Shown: positions 1-6,695 of the stretch, piece after piece
How positions within the stretch are numbered: position 1 is the stretch's first letter
Layout of the letters: every line of letters begins with the position of its first letter
DNA from: Candidatus Neoflavobacterium equi
Lineage (GTDB): Bacteria; Bacteroidota; Bacteroidia; Flavobacteriales; Flavobacteriaceae
NCBI GenBank assembly: GCA_018065745.1
Contig: JAGHSS010000326.1
Span: forward strand, 1 to 7,307
DNA: 7,307 bases
Reading direction: 5' to 3'
Notes under the pieces: model-generated
The model's database searches: none
What the model was told of the DNA's origin: nothing
Seen by the model: the letters and a program-made list of their open reading frames with translations, nothing else
Translations under genes and position numbers: made by a program

Positions 1-10
1 CATTTAAGTT
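1..10. repeat. Left copy of a 10-bp inverted repeat shared with the window end
   Basis: CATTTAAGTT at 1-10 is the exact reverse complement of AACTTAAATG at 7298-7307. Read outward, each copy ends in ATG at the window edge. Ten A/T-rich bases can match by chance or because both precede start codons of outward-facing genes; the match does not extend further inward. Confidence 0.35.
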
Positions 11-20
11 TAGAAAATTC

Positions 21-1214
21 ATGAAGATGACAGAACAGGCTTTGAACATAATCCCCTCAATACTAGACAACGATTTCTATAAATTCACGATGCAGCATGC
101 GGTAATTAAATTGTTTCCCTATGCTAAAGCGCGTTATAAATTCATCAATAGAGGTAATCATCAATTCCCACCAGGGTTTGATGCCAAATTGCGTTTGGCA
201 ATTGACGACATGGCCAAGCTCAAATTGACCAAAGACGAAAAGCAATTTTTAGCCCAAACCTGTCCTTATTTAGATCCAACATATCTGGACTTTTTACAGG
301 GCTATCGCTTTGATCCGTCAGAGGTGGTGATTGAGCAAAATGGTTCAGACCTTTCTGTGAAAATTGAAGGCTTGTGGTACCGTTCCATCTTGTGGGAAGT
401 GCCCATCATGGCTTTGATTTGCGAATTGTATTACAAGGAAAACCACATGGAACGCGAGACTGATCCATTGGTGTTTGAAACCGTAGCAGAGAAAATTTCA
501 AAATACAAAGAATTGGGTATTACTGTGGCTGAATTTGGAACCCGCAGACGCCATTCTTATGAAGTACATGACTTGGTAGTGCGTGCGTTAAAACAACACG
601 GAGGATCTAATTTTATTGGAACTTCAAACGTGCATTTGGCCATGAAACACCAAACCAAACCCATTGGAACACATGCCCATGAATGGTTTATGTTCCACGC
701 GGCAAAATATGGATACAAGATGGCCAACCGCATTGGTTTGGAACATTGGGTTGACGTTTACCGCGGTGACTTGGGAATTGCGTTGACAGATACCTATACT
801 ACAGATGTTTTCTTCCAGCAGTTTGACAAGAAGTTTGCAAAACTTTTTGACGGTGTGCGTCACGACAGTGGGGACACCTTGGAATTTGCTGACAAGACCA
901 TCAACCACTATAAGTCATTGGGAATTGACCCTAACACAAAAACCATCATATTTTCTGATGGTTTGAATTATGACAAGGTGGAGCGCATTGTCAACTACTG
1001 CAAAGGCAAGGTAGGTATGAGCTTTGGTATTGGTACAGATTTCACCAATGACGTGGGATTGCCAGCCATGAATATTGTTTTAAAAATGACTGAGGCTTTG
1101 CCTGAGAATCAAAATTGGACCGGCGTAGTAAAATTGTCAGATGAACCCAAAAAACACACGGGAACTCCAGATGATATTGAATTGAGCAAACGCCTGCTTC
1201 AAATACCGTTGTAA
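21..1214 (+). CDS. pncB: Nicotinate phosphoribosyltransferase (NAD salvage)
   Basis: This cytosolic enzyme joins nicotinate to PRPP, with ATP hydrolysis, to give nicotinate mononucleotide in the Preiss-Handler route to NAD. The 397-residue length matches the PncB class of about 400 residues found in E. coli. Visible family motifs are LDNDFYKFTMQHAV (residues 15-28), EFGTRRRHS (171-179), FIGTSNV (198-204), GTHAHEW (216-222), in which His220 aligns with the histidine phosphorylated in enterobacterial PncB, DGVRHDSGD (277-285) and FSDGLN plus FGIGTDF (311-341) of the phosphate-binding barrel end. The start at 21 gives MKMTEQ; an ATG two codons later (27) is an equally possible start and changes nothing in the domain. 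No Shine-Dalgarno is visible in the 20 bases available upstream. The gene is followed at once by its own terminator, so it is probably the last gene of its transcript. It appears intact. Confidence 0.96.
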   Translation: MKMTEQALNIIPSILDNDFYKFTMQHAVIKLFPYAKARYKFINRGNHQFPPGFDAKLRLAIDDMAKLKLTKDEKQFLAQTCPYLDPTYLDFLQGYRFDPSEVVIEQNGSDLSVKIEGLWYRSILWEVPIMALICELYYKENHMERETDPLVFETVAEKISKYKELGITVAEFGTRRRHSYEVHDLVVRALKQHGGSNFIGTSNVHLAMKHQTKPIGTHAHEWFMFHAAKYGYKMANRIGLEHWVDVYRGDLGIALTDTYTTDVFFQQFDKKFAKLFDGVRHDSGDTLEFADKTINHYKSLGIDPNTKTIIFSDGLNYDKVERIVNYCKGKVGMSFGIGTDFTNDVGLPAMNIVLKMTEALPENQNWTGVVKLSDEPKKHTGTPDDIELSKRLLQIPL

Positions 1215-1218
1215 GAGG

Positions 1219-1243
1219 AAAGACAGTTTGACTGTCTTTTTTT
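1219..1243 (+). terminator. Intrinsic terminator of pncB
   Basis: AAAGACAG (1219-1226) is the exact complement of CTGTCTTT (1232-1239), with loop TTTGA, followed by an unbroken run of seven T (1237-1243). It begins 5 bp after the pncB stop codon. The hairpin and T tract are seen directly; the termination function is inferred. It also occupies most of the 53-bp gap before the next gene, so that gene depends either on read-through or on a promoter overlapping the hairpin. Confidence 0.85.
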
Positions 1244-1267
1244 GTTTCACTGAAAACCACAAAAAGA

Positions 1268-1969
1268 ATGTATCAGCACAATGAACAGCTATCCCTCCCG
1301 ATGGATGAGGAAACCATGGTTTGGAAATATATGGATTTGTCAAAATTCCTTGACCTCCTGATGTCCAAAAAGCTCTTTATGTCTCGTTCTGACAAGTTTG
1401 AAGATCAGTATGAGGGCACCTTTAGTGAACCTACATATCAAGAGATTAAAAAGCTGTTGGAGGACAATCCCATGTATTTGGATTCCTATAAATCCAAACG
1501 CAAAAACATGGTTATTTCCAGTTGGCATACCAATCCTTATGAAAGTTTTGCCATGTGGCAAATCTTTACCAAGAACAATGAGGGATTGGCAATTCAGAGT
1601 ACGGTTAGCCGGTTGAAAAGCAGTTTGCAGCATGAAGACAGGCTGCCGCAATACATTGGAGAGGTGAATTATATTGACTATAAAAAAGAGCACATTCCTT
1701 TTAAGAATGACTTTTTCCCGTTTTTGTACAAGAGAAAGAGTTTTCAATATGAGAATGAAGTGCGCATTTTGTCAGACGTGACTCCGTTGCACATCAATGT
1801 CAACGAAGGGATCAAGATTGATGTGGATATCAATATTTTGATAGACCGATTGTACATTCATCCAAAGTCTGAAAATTGGTATAAAAAACTGGTTATTCAG
1901 GTGGTGGAACAGTTGGGGTTTGATTTCAGTATTGAGAAATCAGACTTGGAAAGTGATATATTAATTTAA
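1268..1969 (+). CDS. DUF2971-family protein of unknown function
   Basis: This 233-residue protein has no signal peptide or membrane segment and is probably cytosolic. Its pattern fits the DUF2971 family: an opening WKYM (19-22), the FEDQYEG block (44-50), SSWH (84-87) followed by FAMWQIF (94-100) and the GLAIQ strand (106-110), KRKSFQYENEVRIL (155-168) with the family-typical aromatic/YExE/R arrangement, and a closing LYIHPKSENW (195-204). The family has no established biochemical role known to me, so no function is assigned. The start at 1268 is the first ATG in frame after the pncB terminator and lies in an A-rich context; ATGs at 1301 and 1316 are possible shorter starts, both before the first conserved block. 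It is separated from pncB by a terminator, so a shared function is not implied. Base composition looks like that of its neighbours, and nothing suggests recent transfer. Confidence 0.85.
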   Translation: MYQHNEQLSLPMDEETMVWKYMDLSKFLDLLMSKKLFMSRSDKFEDQYEGTFSEPTYQEIKKLLEDNPMYLDSYKSKRKNMVISSWHTNPYESFAMWQIFTKNNEGLAIQSTVSRLKSSLQHEDRLPQYIGEVNYIDYKKEHIPFKNDFFPFLYKRKSFQYENEVRILSDVTPLHINVNEGIKIDVDINILIDRLYIHPKSENWYKKLVIQVVEQLGFDFSIEKSDLESDILI

Positions 1970-1979
1970 TGAATTTTTA

Positions 1980-2100
1980 GGGGTCTCTGCGCCAGGGATT
2001 GCAGTGGAAATCCTTTCCATTGGCTGCAGCCATTGGAAAGATTGGAACGCAAAGCCCGGTTTGAAAAACAAGCGCTAGCCTTGTTTTTTAAAGGCGCCCC
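1980..2100 (+). ncRNA. Structured intergenic RNA-like element (possible Flavo-1-type)
   Basis: The gap between the convergent genes holds a dense set of nested complementarities that reads as structured RNA on the plus strand. The apical hairpin is 2013-2019 with 2034-2040 (CTTTCCA/TGGAAAG), continued through a T-T mismatch by 2021-2024 with 2029-2032 and a TGCA loop. Two half-motifs sharing GATTGnAnnGnAAAnCC (1997-2013 and 2040-2056) face each other below it; GGG 1995-1997 pairs with CCC 2055-2057, and the loop between offers several G-A juxtapositions. CC 1992-1993 can pair with GG 2058-2059. An outer GCGCC (1989-1993) can pair instead with GGCGC (2093-2097), closing a junction that also contains the 2064-2088 hairpin. 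From memory, similar sequence recurs between genes in Flavobacteria; assignment to the Rfam Flavo-1 family is tentative. It may be a 3' UTR element of the DUF2971 transcript or an independent RNA; no promoter is obvious. Confidence 0.55.
2064..2089 (+). terminator. Terminator-like hairpin inside the structured element
   Basis: AAAAACAAG (2064-2072) is the exact complement of CTTGTTTTT (2080-2088), with a 7-base loop CGCTAGC. The T run extends to 2089. Six T following a nine-pair stem could terminate plus-strand transcription of the upstream gene. Because most of the T run lies within the stem and the hairpin sits inside a larger fold, it may instead be a structural arm of the element. Confidence 0.5.
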
Positions 2101-2121
2101 AAAAACACACATAAGGCAAAT

Positions 2122-2159
2122 AAAAAAGGGAAGCACCAAGATTGGTCTTCCCTTTTTTT
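2122..2159. terminator. Bidirectional terminator between convergent genes
   Basis: AAAAAAGGGAAG (2122-2133) pairs perfectly with CTTCCCTTTTTT (2147-2158). The stem continues after one bulged C through ACCA (2135-2138) with TGGT (2143-2146), leaving a four-base loop. T tracts exist on both strands (seven T at 2153-2159; six A at 2122-2127), so it can stop the minus-strand operon, whose last stop codon is 3 bp away, and plus-strand transcripts coming through the structured element. Confidence 0.88.
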
Positions 2160-2162
2160 GTG

Positions 2163-4001
2163 TTATGATTCAAAGCTTTGCAGTGAGACCAATTTGGCAT
2201 AGGTTCCTTGCTTGGCTAGTAATTCTTCATGTGTTCCTTGTTCCACAATTTGTCCGCGTTGCATCACTATTATGTGATCTGCTTTTTGGATGGTGCTCAA
2301 GCGGTGGGCAATGACAACAGAGGTTCTGTTTTGCATCATGCGCTCCAAGGCGTCTTGAACCAAACGTTCGCTTTCTGTGTCCAGGGCAGAGGTAGCCTCA
2401 TCTAAGATCATGATGGGCGGGTTTTTCAACACGGCTCTGGCAATGCTCAAACGCTGCTTTTGACCTCCTGACAATTTGTTTCCAGCATCCCCAATATTGG
2501 TGTGTATGCCTTCTGGTAATTGGCTGACAAACTCAAATGCGTTGGCAATTTTCAAGGCCTCTACAATCTCAGCTTCTGTTGCATCCTGTTTTCCAATCTT
2601 GATGTTGTCTGCAATACTGCCGTTGAACATGATGGAATCTTGGGTAACCAAACCGGTCATATTGCGCAGTGATGCCATGGTTACATCTTTGATGTTGTGA
2701 CCGTCAATGGTGATTTCTCCTTGTGAAACATCATAAAAACGAGTCAGTAAATTGGCAATGGTACTCTTTCCAGATCCAGATTGTCCCACCAAAGCCACGG
2801 TTTTACCCTTGGGGATCTTGATGGAGAAATTTTTGAGAACAGGCTCTTCACCATAGGCAAATGTAACATTGTTGATGTCAATTTCTTTTGTGAAATCTTC
2901 CAACTCAACTGCCTGTGCTTTATCTGTAATTTCATTTTCAACTTCCAACACATCAAAAACGCGTTCTGCAGCTGCTAATCCATTTTTCACCTGATATGAG
3001 GCTTTGGAAATGGCCTTTGCTGGGGTCAAAATATTATAAGCTAAAGCAATATAAGCGATGAAAAGGGAGCCGCTAAGGGATTGGTCCACCAACACCAAAT
3101 TACCTCCAAAAACCAACAAAATTGAAATGACCACAATCCCCATAAACTCACTCATAGGGGAGGCAAGGTTGTTTTTCTTACCAATGCTGTTTGTCAATTT
3201 ATACAGGCGTGAAATGGAGTCAAAGAAGGTCTTTTTGAAAAATCCTTCTGCGTTGTAACTCTTGACAACTTTCAAACCGCTCAGGGTTTCTTCAACCACA
3301 GAAATAAGGTACCCATTTTCCTGTTGTGCCTTGATGGATTTTGACTTTAATGACTTTCCGATTTTGGAGATGATAAACCCAGAAATTGGGATGAATATAA
3401 AGACAAAAAGGGTTAATTTAAAACTGATATTCAACATCGCGATGATGGAAAACAAGATGGTCAAAGGTTCTTTAACGATCAATTCCAAAATCATGAAGAA
3501 GGAATTTTGTACCTCATTCACATCTCCCAACATGCGGGCCATGACGTCTCCTTTTCGCTTTTCAGAATAGTAGGAAACGGGCAATTCTACAATTTTTGAG
3601 AACATGCGCTCACGCAGGTCGCGCAAAACGCCATTTTTGACTTTCATCAGGTGTTGCAGCCCCAAATAATTGAATAAGTTTTTTAATAAAAAAGTAAAGA
3701 TTACCAATCCAACCGTCAGCATTAATGCAAAGTTAGGACCGTAATTTGGATCTTCCATCAAACGTGTGATGTGGTAAAAGAGCAGGTCTTTTGCATATCC
3801 ACCAACATGGGTAATCCCTGTGTATACAGGCTCTGCCAATACTTTCTTTTGTTTGTCAAACAATACTTCCAACACGGGAAATATCAATACCATACCCAAT
3901 GTGGCAAAAAGCGCATACAAGATGTTGTGAATGATGTTCCATATCACATGGACTTTGTACTTTTTGGCAAAGGGAATTATTTTCTTTAAATTTTCATCCA
4001 T
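2163..4001 (-). CDS. MsbA-like ABC exporter (fused membrane and ATPase domains)
   Basis: This half-transporter of 612 residues would act as a homodimer in the inner membrane, using ATP to flip or export a substrate. The N-terminal part carries about six hydrophobic segments (roughly 19-41, 92-112, 168-190, 195-214, 285-305, 312-330). The C-terminal ATPase has every expected motif: A-loop tyrosine in FAYG (381-384), Walker A GQSGSGKST (406-414, Lys412), Q-loop Gln454, signature LSGGQ (510-514), Walker B MILDE (531-535, catalytic Glu535), and switch His566. Layout and length fit the MsbA/lipid-exporter branch, but the substrate cannot be read from sequence; a peptide or drug exporter of the same fold is possible. 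Its ATG overlaps the stop codon of the preceding mutase gene by one base (TAATG), indicating translational coupling. It is the last gene of the operon, with a strong hairpin 3 bp after the stop. Confidence 0.93.
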   Translation of the reverse strand: MDENLKKIIPFAKKYKVHVIWNIIHNILYALFATLGMVLIFPVLEVLFDKQKKVLAEPVYTGITHVGGYAKDLLFYHITRLMEDPNYGPNFALMLTVGLVIFTFLLKNLFNYLGLQHLMKVKNGVLRDLRERMFSKIVELPVSYYSEKRKGDVMARMLGDVNEVQNSFFMILELIVKEPLTILFSIIAMLNISFKLTLFVFIFIPISGFIISKIGKSLKSKSIKAQQENGYLISVVEETLSGLKVVKSYNAEGFFKKTFFDSISRLYKLTNSIGKKNNLASPMSEFMGIVVISILLVFGGNLVLVDQSLSGSLFIAYIALAYNILTPAKAISKASYQVKNGLAAAERVFDVLEVENEITDKAQAVELEDFTKEIDINNVTFAYGEEPVLKNFSIKIPKGKTVALVGQSGSGKSTIANLLTRFYDVSQGEITIDGHNIKDVTMASLRNMTGLVTQDSIMFNGSIADNIKIGKQDATEAEIVEALKIANAFEFVSQLPEGIHTNIGDAGNKLSGGQKQRLSIARAVLKNPPIMILDEATSALDTESERLVQDALERMMQNRTSVVIAHRLSTIQKADHIIVMQRGQIVEQGTHEELLAKQGTYAKLVSLQSFES

Positions 4002-5728
4002 TAGTTTAAACCTAAATCGGCAATAATATTTGTAATCTTATCATTTAAATAAGCAGTCGCATCTGTAATTTCAGCTACATTCTCTATCGGCATATTGACG
4101 CTAAAATAGAATTTGATTTTAGGTTCTGTTCCGCTTGGACGTGCGCAAATTTTGCTTCCGTCTGCCAAATAATATATCAAAACATTTGACTTTGGCAAGT
4201 TCAATGTTTCTGTTTCTCCAGTCAATAAATTTTTGGCTGTAGCACTTTGGTAATCTTCAATGAAAATCACGCGTTCTTGATTGAGTTCCGTCATCGGGTT
4301 TTCTCTCAAATTGCGCATCATCTCTGTGATTTGTGCAGCGCCGTCCATTCCTTTTTTAGTGATGGAGATCAAGTGTTCTTGGTAGAAACCGTGATCCACA
4401 TACAAATTTAAAAGCTCTTGATAAATAGAACTTCCAGAAGCTTTTGCCAAGGCTGCAATCTCACAGATCAAAAGGGTACTGGCCACAGCGTCTTTGTCGC
4501 GCACGGCGTCTCCAACCATGAAACCAAAACTCTCTTCACCACCACCAATGAATTTTTGGTTGGGGAAGTCTTTGATCATTTTTGCAATCCATTTGAAACC
4601 GGTCAATCCCACCTTGCATTCCACTTGGTAATGTTCTGCCAAAGCCAACATCATTGGGGTAGAAACAATGGTAGAACCAATAAACTGATTGCCTGTAATT
4701 TTCCCGGCGCGTTTCCATTGCTCCAACAAGAAAGCAGTCATGATCACCATGGATTGATTTCCGTTTAACAAGGTCATCTTTCCTGTAGTGTCGCGCACGG
4801 CAATACCCAAACGGTCAGAATCAGGATCTGTACCAATAACCAAATCAGCACCTACTTTTTCTGCCAATTCCAAGGCCATCGTCAATGCTTCAGGCTCTTC
4901 TGGATTTGGAGATTTTACCGTTGGGAAATCTCCGTTGGGAACGGCTTGTTCTTCAACAATGTGCACCTGTGTGTATCCTGCTTGTTCCAAGACCATCGGG
5001 ATGACTTTGATGGATGTTCCGTGAAGCGATGTGTACACAATTTTCAAGTTTTGTTTTGCTTCTGCAGGGGTGTTGAAACTGGCGTTTTCCAAAGCTGATG
5101 CCGTGAATGCCTGGTCAATTTCTGCACCTATGTACTGAATCAAATCCTCATTAGCTGTGAATTTGATGTCTTCATATTTTAGGGATTCAATCAATTCAAT
5201 AATCTCTTTGTCCTGTGGTGGTACCAACTGACCTCCATCTTGCCAATACACCTTGTACCCATTGTATTCTGGTGGATTGTGAGAAGCAGTCAAAACAATT
5301 CCTGCATGACAGTTGAGGTGTTTTACAGCAAAGGACAATTCTGGTGTTGGTCTCAATTCAGAAAATAGGTAAACCTGTATGCCGTTGGCAGAAAAAACAT
5401 CTGCAACAGTTTTTGCCAAGGTGTCAGAATTGTGTCTGCAGTCATAAGCAATGGCTACTTTTAACGTCTCTCCTGGAAACGCTTTCTTCATGTATTGAGA
5501 GATTCCTTGGGTGTTTTTACCCAAAGTGTATTTGTTAATTCTGTTCGTTCCCGCGCCCATAACGCCGCGCATTCCTCCAGTACCAAATTCTAAATTTTTA
5601 TAAAATGCATCAGCCAATTCTCCAGGAGCGCTAGTCATCATTTCTTTTACTTTGTCCTGTGTTTCTGCATCAAAAGTTGGAGTCAGCCAAATGTTGACTT
5701 GATCCAAGATGTTCTGTTCAATCTTCAT
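4001..5728 (-). CDS. Phosphoglucomutase/phosphomannomutase (alpha-D-phosphohexomutase)
   Basis: This cytosolic enzyme interconverts hexose 6-phosphate and hexose 1-phosphate, supplying precursors for nucleotide sugars. All four signature regions are present, numbered from the start chosen here: the phosphoserine loop TASHNP (147-152, Ser149), the Mg-binding loop GTDPDSDRLG (299-308; Asp301, Asp303, Asp305), the sugar-binding GGGEESFGF (395-403) and the phosphate-binding RPSGTEPK (530-537). The 575-residue length fits the long bacterial PGM group rather than the roughly 450-residue AlgC/GlmM type. Glucose against mannose preference cannot be decided from these motifs. I place the start at 5728 (MKIEQN), 10 bp after the glycosyltransferase stop. 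The frame stays open to an ATG at 5806, but that would add 26 low-complexity residues and overlap the upstream gene by 68 bp. The stop overlaps the exporter start by one base. Confidence 0.94.
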   Translation of the reverse strand: MKIEQNILDQVNIWLTPTFDAETQDKVKEMMTSAPGELADAFYKNLEFGTGGMRGVMGAGTNRINKYTLGKNTQGISQYMKKAFPGETLKVAIAYDCRHNSDTLAKTVADVFSANGIQVYLFSELRPTPELSFAVKHLNCHAGIVLTASHNPPEYNGYKVYWQDGGQLVPPQDKEIIELIESLKYEDIKFTANEDLIQYIGAEIDQAFTASALENASFNTPAEAKQNLKIVYTSLHGTSIKVIPMVLEQAGYTQVHIVEEQAVPNGDFPTVKSPNPEEPEALTMALELAEKVGADLVIGTDPDSDRLGIAVRDTTGKMTLLNGNQSMVIMTAFLLEQWKRAGKITGNQFIGSTIVSTPMMLALAEHYQVECKVGLTGFKWIAKMIKDFPNQKFIGGGEESFGFMVGDAVRDKDAVASTLLICEIAALAKASGSSIYQELLNLYVDHGFYQEHLISITKKGMDGAAQITEMMRNLRENPMTELNQERVIFIEDYQSATAKNLLTGETETLNLPKSNVLIYYLADGSKICARPSGTEPKIKFYFSVNMPIENVAEITDATAYLNDKITNIIADLGLN

Positions 5729-5738
5729 ATGTTTGCTT

Positions 5739-6695
5739 TTACTGCTGTAAAAATTTTGAAATTTTATATCGGGGTTCACTGTTTTTTGACCTGATGATGA
5801 TTTCACCCAAAAAGCCTGCCAAAAACAGTTGGGTTCCCAAAATCAAGGTGGTTAATGCAATGTAGAACCACGGGTTGTCTGTCACGAGTATGGCAGGGTG
5901 TCCCATGGATAATTTATAGAGTTTGGAGATGCCTATGAAAGCTGCTGAAAAAATACCAACCCCAATCATCAAAGCGCCCAAAGCCCCAAAAAAATGCATC
6001 GGTCTCTTGGCGAATTTGGACAAGAACCAAATGGTAATGAGGTCTAAAAAGCCATTGATGAAACGACTCATTCCAAATTTTGAGGTGCCGTATTTTCTGG
6101 CTTGGTGAATGACTACCTTTTCTCCAATCTTGGCATAGCCCGCGTTTTTGGCTAAAACGGGAATGTAGCGGTGCATCTCTCCAGAGACTTCTATGTTTTT
6201 GTAGACTTCTTTGGCATATGACTTTAAACCGCAGTTGAAGTCGTGCAGGTAAACACCTGAGGTTTTTCTGGCTGCCCAATTGAATAATTTAGACGGTAAG
6301 TTTTTAGCCACCATATTGTCATAGCGCTTCTTTTTCCATCCAGATACCAATTGGTATTTTTGTGTCGCAATCATGTTATACAATTCAGGAATCTCATCTG
6401 GACTGTCCTGTAGGTCTGCGTCCATGGTGATGAGTACGTCTCCTTCAGCCTTGGCAAAACCGGCGTGTAAGGCCTGTGATTTACCATAGTTTTTTTGAAA
6501 GCGTATCCCTTTTATATGCGGGTCTTTTTGTGCAATTTTTTCAATGATGTCCCAAGATTCATCTGTGCTGCCGTCATCTACAAAGATTACTTCATAGGTA
6601 TAGGCATTTTTCTGCATTACTCTGGAAATCCATTGGTGTAATTCAGGCAAGGACTCTGCTTCATTAAGCAGGGGTATGAGGATACTTAAATTCAT
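5739..6695 (-). CDS. Family 2 glycosyltransferase, DPM1/GtrB-like, membrane-anchored
   Basis: The 318-residue protein has an N-terminal GT-A domain and two C-terminal membrane helices (about 233-257 and 277-300), the architecture of GtrB/ArnC-like polyprenyl-phosphate hexose or aminosugar transferases. Visible motifs are ILIPLLNE at the N-terminus (5-12), VDDGSTD (39-45) for the nucleotide, the DADLQD metal/acceptor site (92-97), and HQARKYGTSKF (197-207) with the conserved Arg/Tyr/Gly/Ser/Lys set before the first membrane helix. By analogy it moves a sugar from a nucleotide sugar to a polyprenyl phosphate at the cytoplasmic membrane face; the sugar is unknown. Its ATG directly follows the stop of the DUF4199 gene (TAAATG), and the mutase gene follows 10 bp downstream, so it is firmly within the operon. 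It appears intact and of normal length. Confidence 0.92.
   Translation of the reverse strand: MNLSILIPLLNEAESLPELHQWISRVMQKNAYTYEVIFVDDGSTDESWDIIEKIAQKDPHIKGIRFQKNYGKSQALHAGFAKAEGDVLITMDADLQDSPDEIPELYNMIATQKYQLVSGWKKKRYDNMVAKNLPSKLFNWAARKTSGVYLHDFNCGLKSYAKEVYKNIEVSGEMHRYIPVLAKNAGYAKIGEKVVIHQARKYGTSKFGMSRFINGFLDLITIWFLSKFAKRPMHFFGALGALMIGVGIFSAAFIGISKLYKLSMGHPAILVTDNPWFYIALTTLILGTQLFLAGFLGEIIIRSKNSEPRYKISKFLQQ

Noticed and set aside
5..12. TAAGTTTA, a near match to the TAnnTTTG -7 element before pncB
   Set aside because: The last base deviates, no -33 region is available in the window, and it would give an almost leaderless pncB transcript. It is too weak to call.
1237..1267. Possible promoter for the DUF2971 gene in the gap after pncB
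   Set aside because: No TAnnTTTG match is present. The only T-rich segment is the tail of the pncB terminator, so the source of transcription is left open.
1340..1747. 135-codon open frame antisense to the DUF2971 gene
   Set aside because: The sense frame carries the conserved family blocks. The antisense product shows no domain and has no promoter or spacing that supports it.
2033..2314. Open frame of 93 codons on the plus strand starting inside the intergenic element
   Set aside because: It runs through the structured element, the terminator and into the antisense of the exporter's ATPase end. Its composition shows no protein family and its start lies in an RNA hairpin.
5729..5806. Upstream extension of the mutase gene to an ATG at 5806
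   Set aside because: It would overlap the glycosyltransferase by 68 bp and add 26 residues rich in Ser and Lys with no family counterpart. The ATG at 5728 sits 10 bp after the previous stop.
5914..6279. 121-codon open frame on the minus strand inside the glycosyltransferase
   Set aside because: It is in another frame of a clearly conserved GT2 gene, and its product is rich in Arg/His/Trp/Gln with no recognisable domain.
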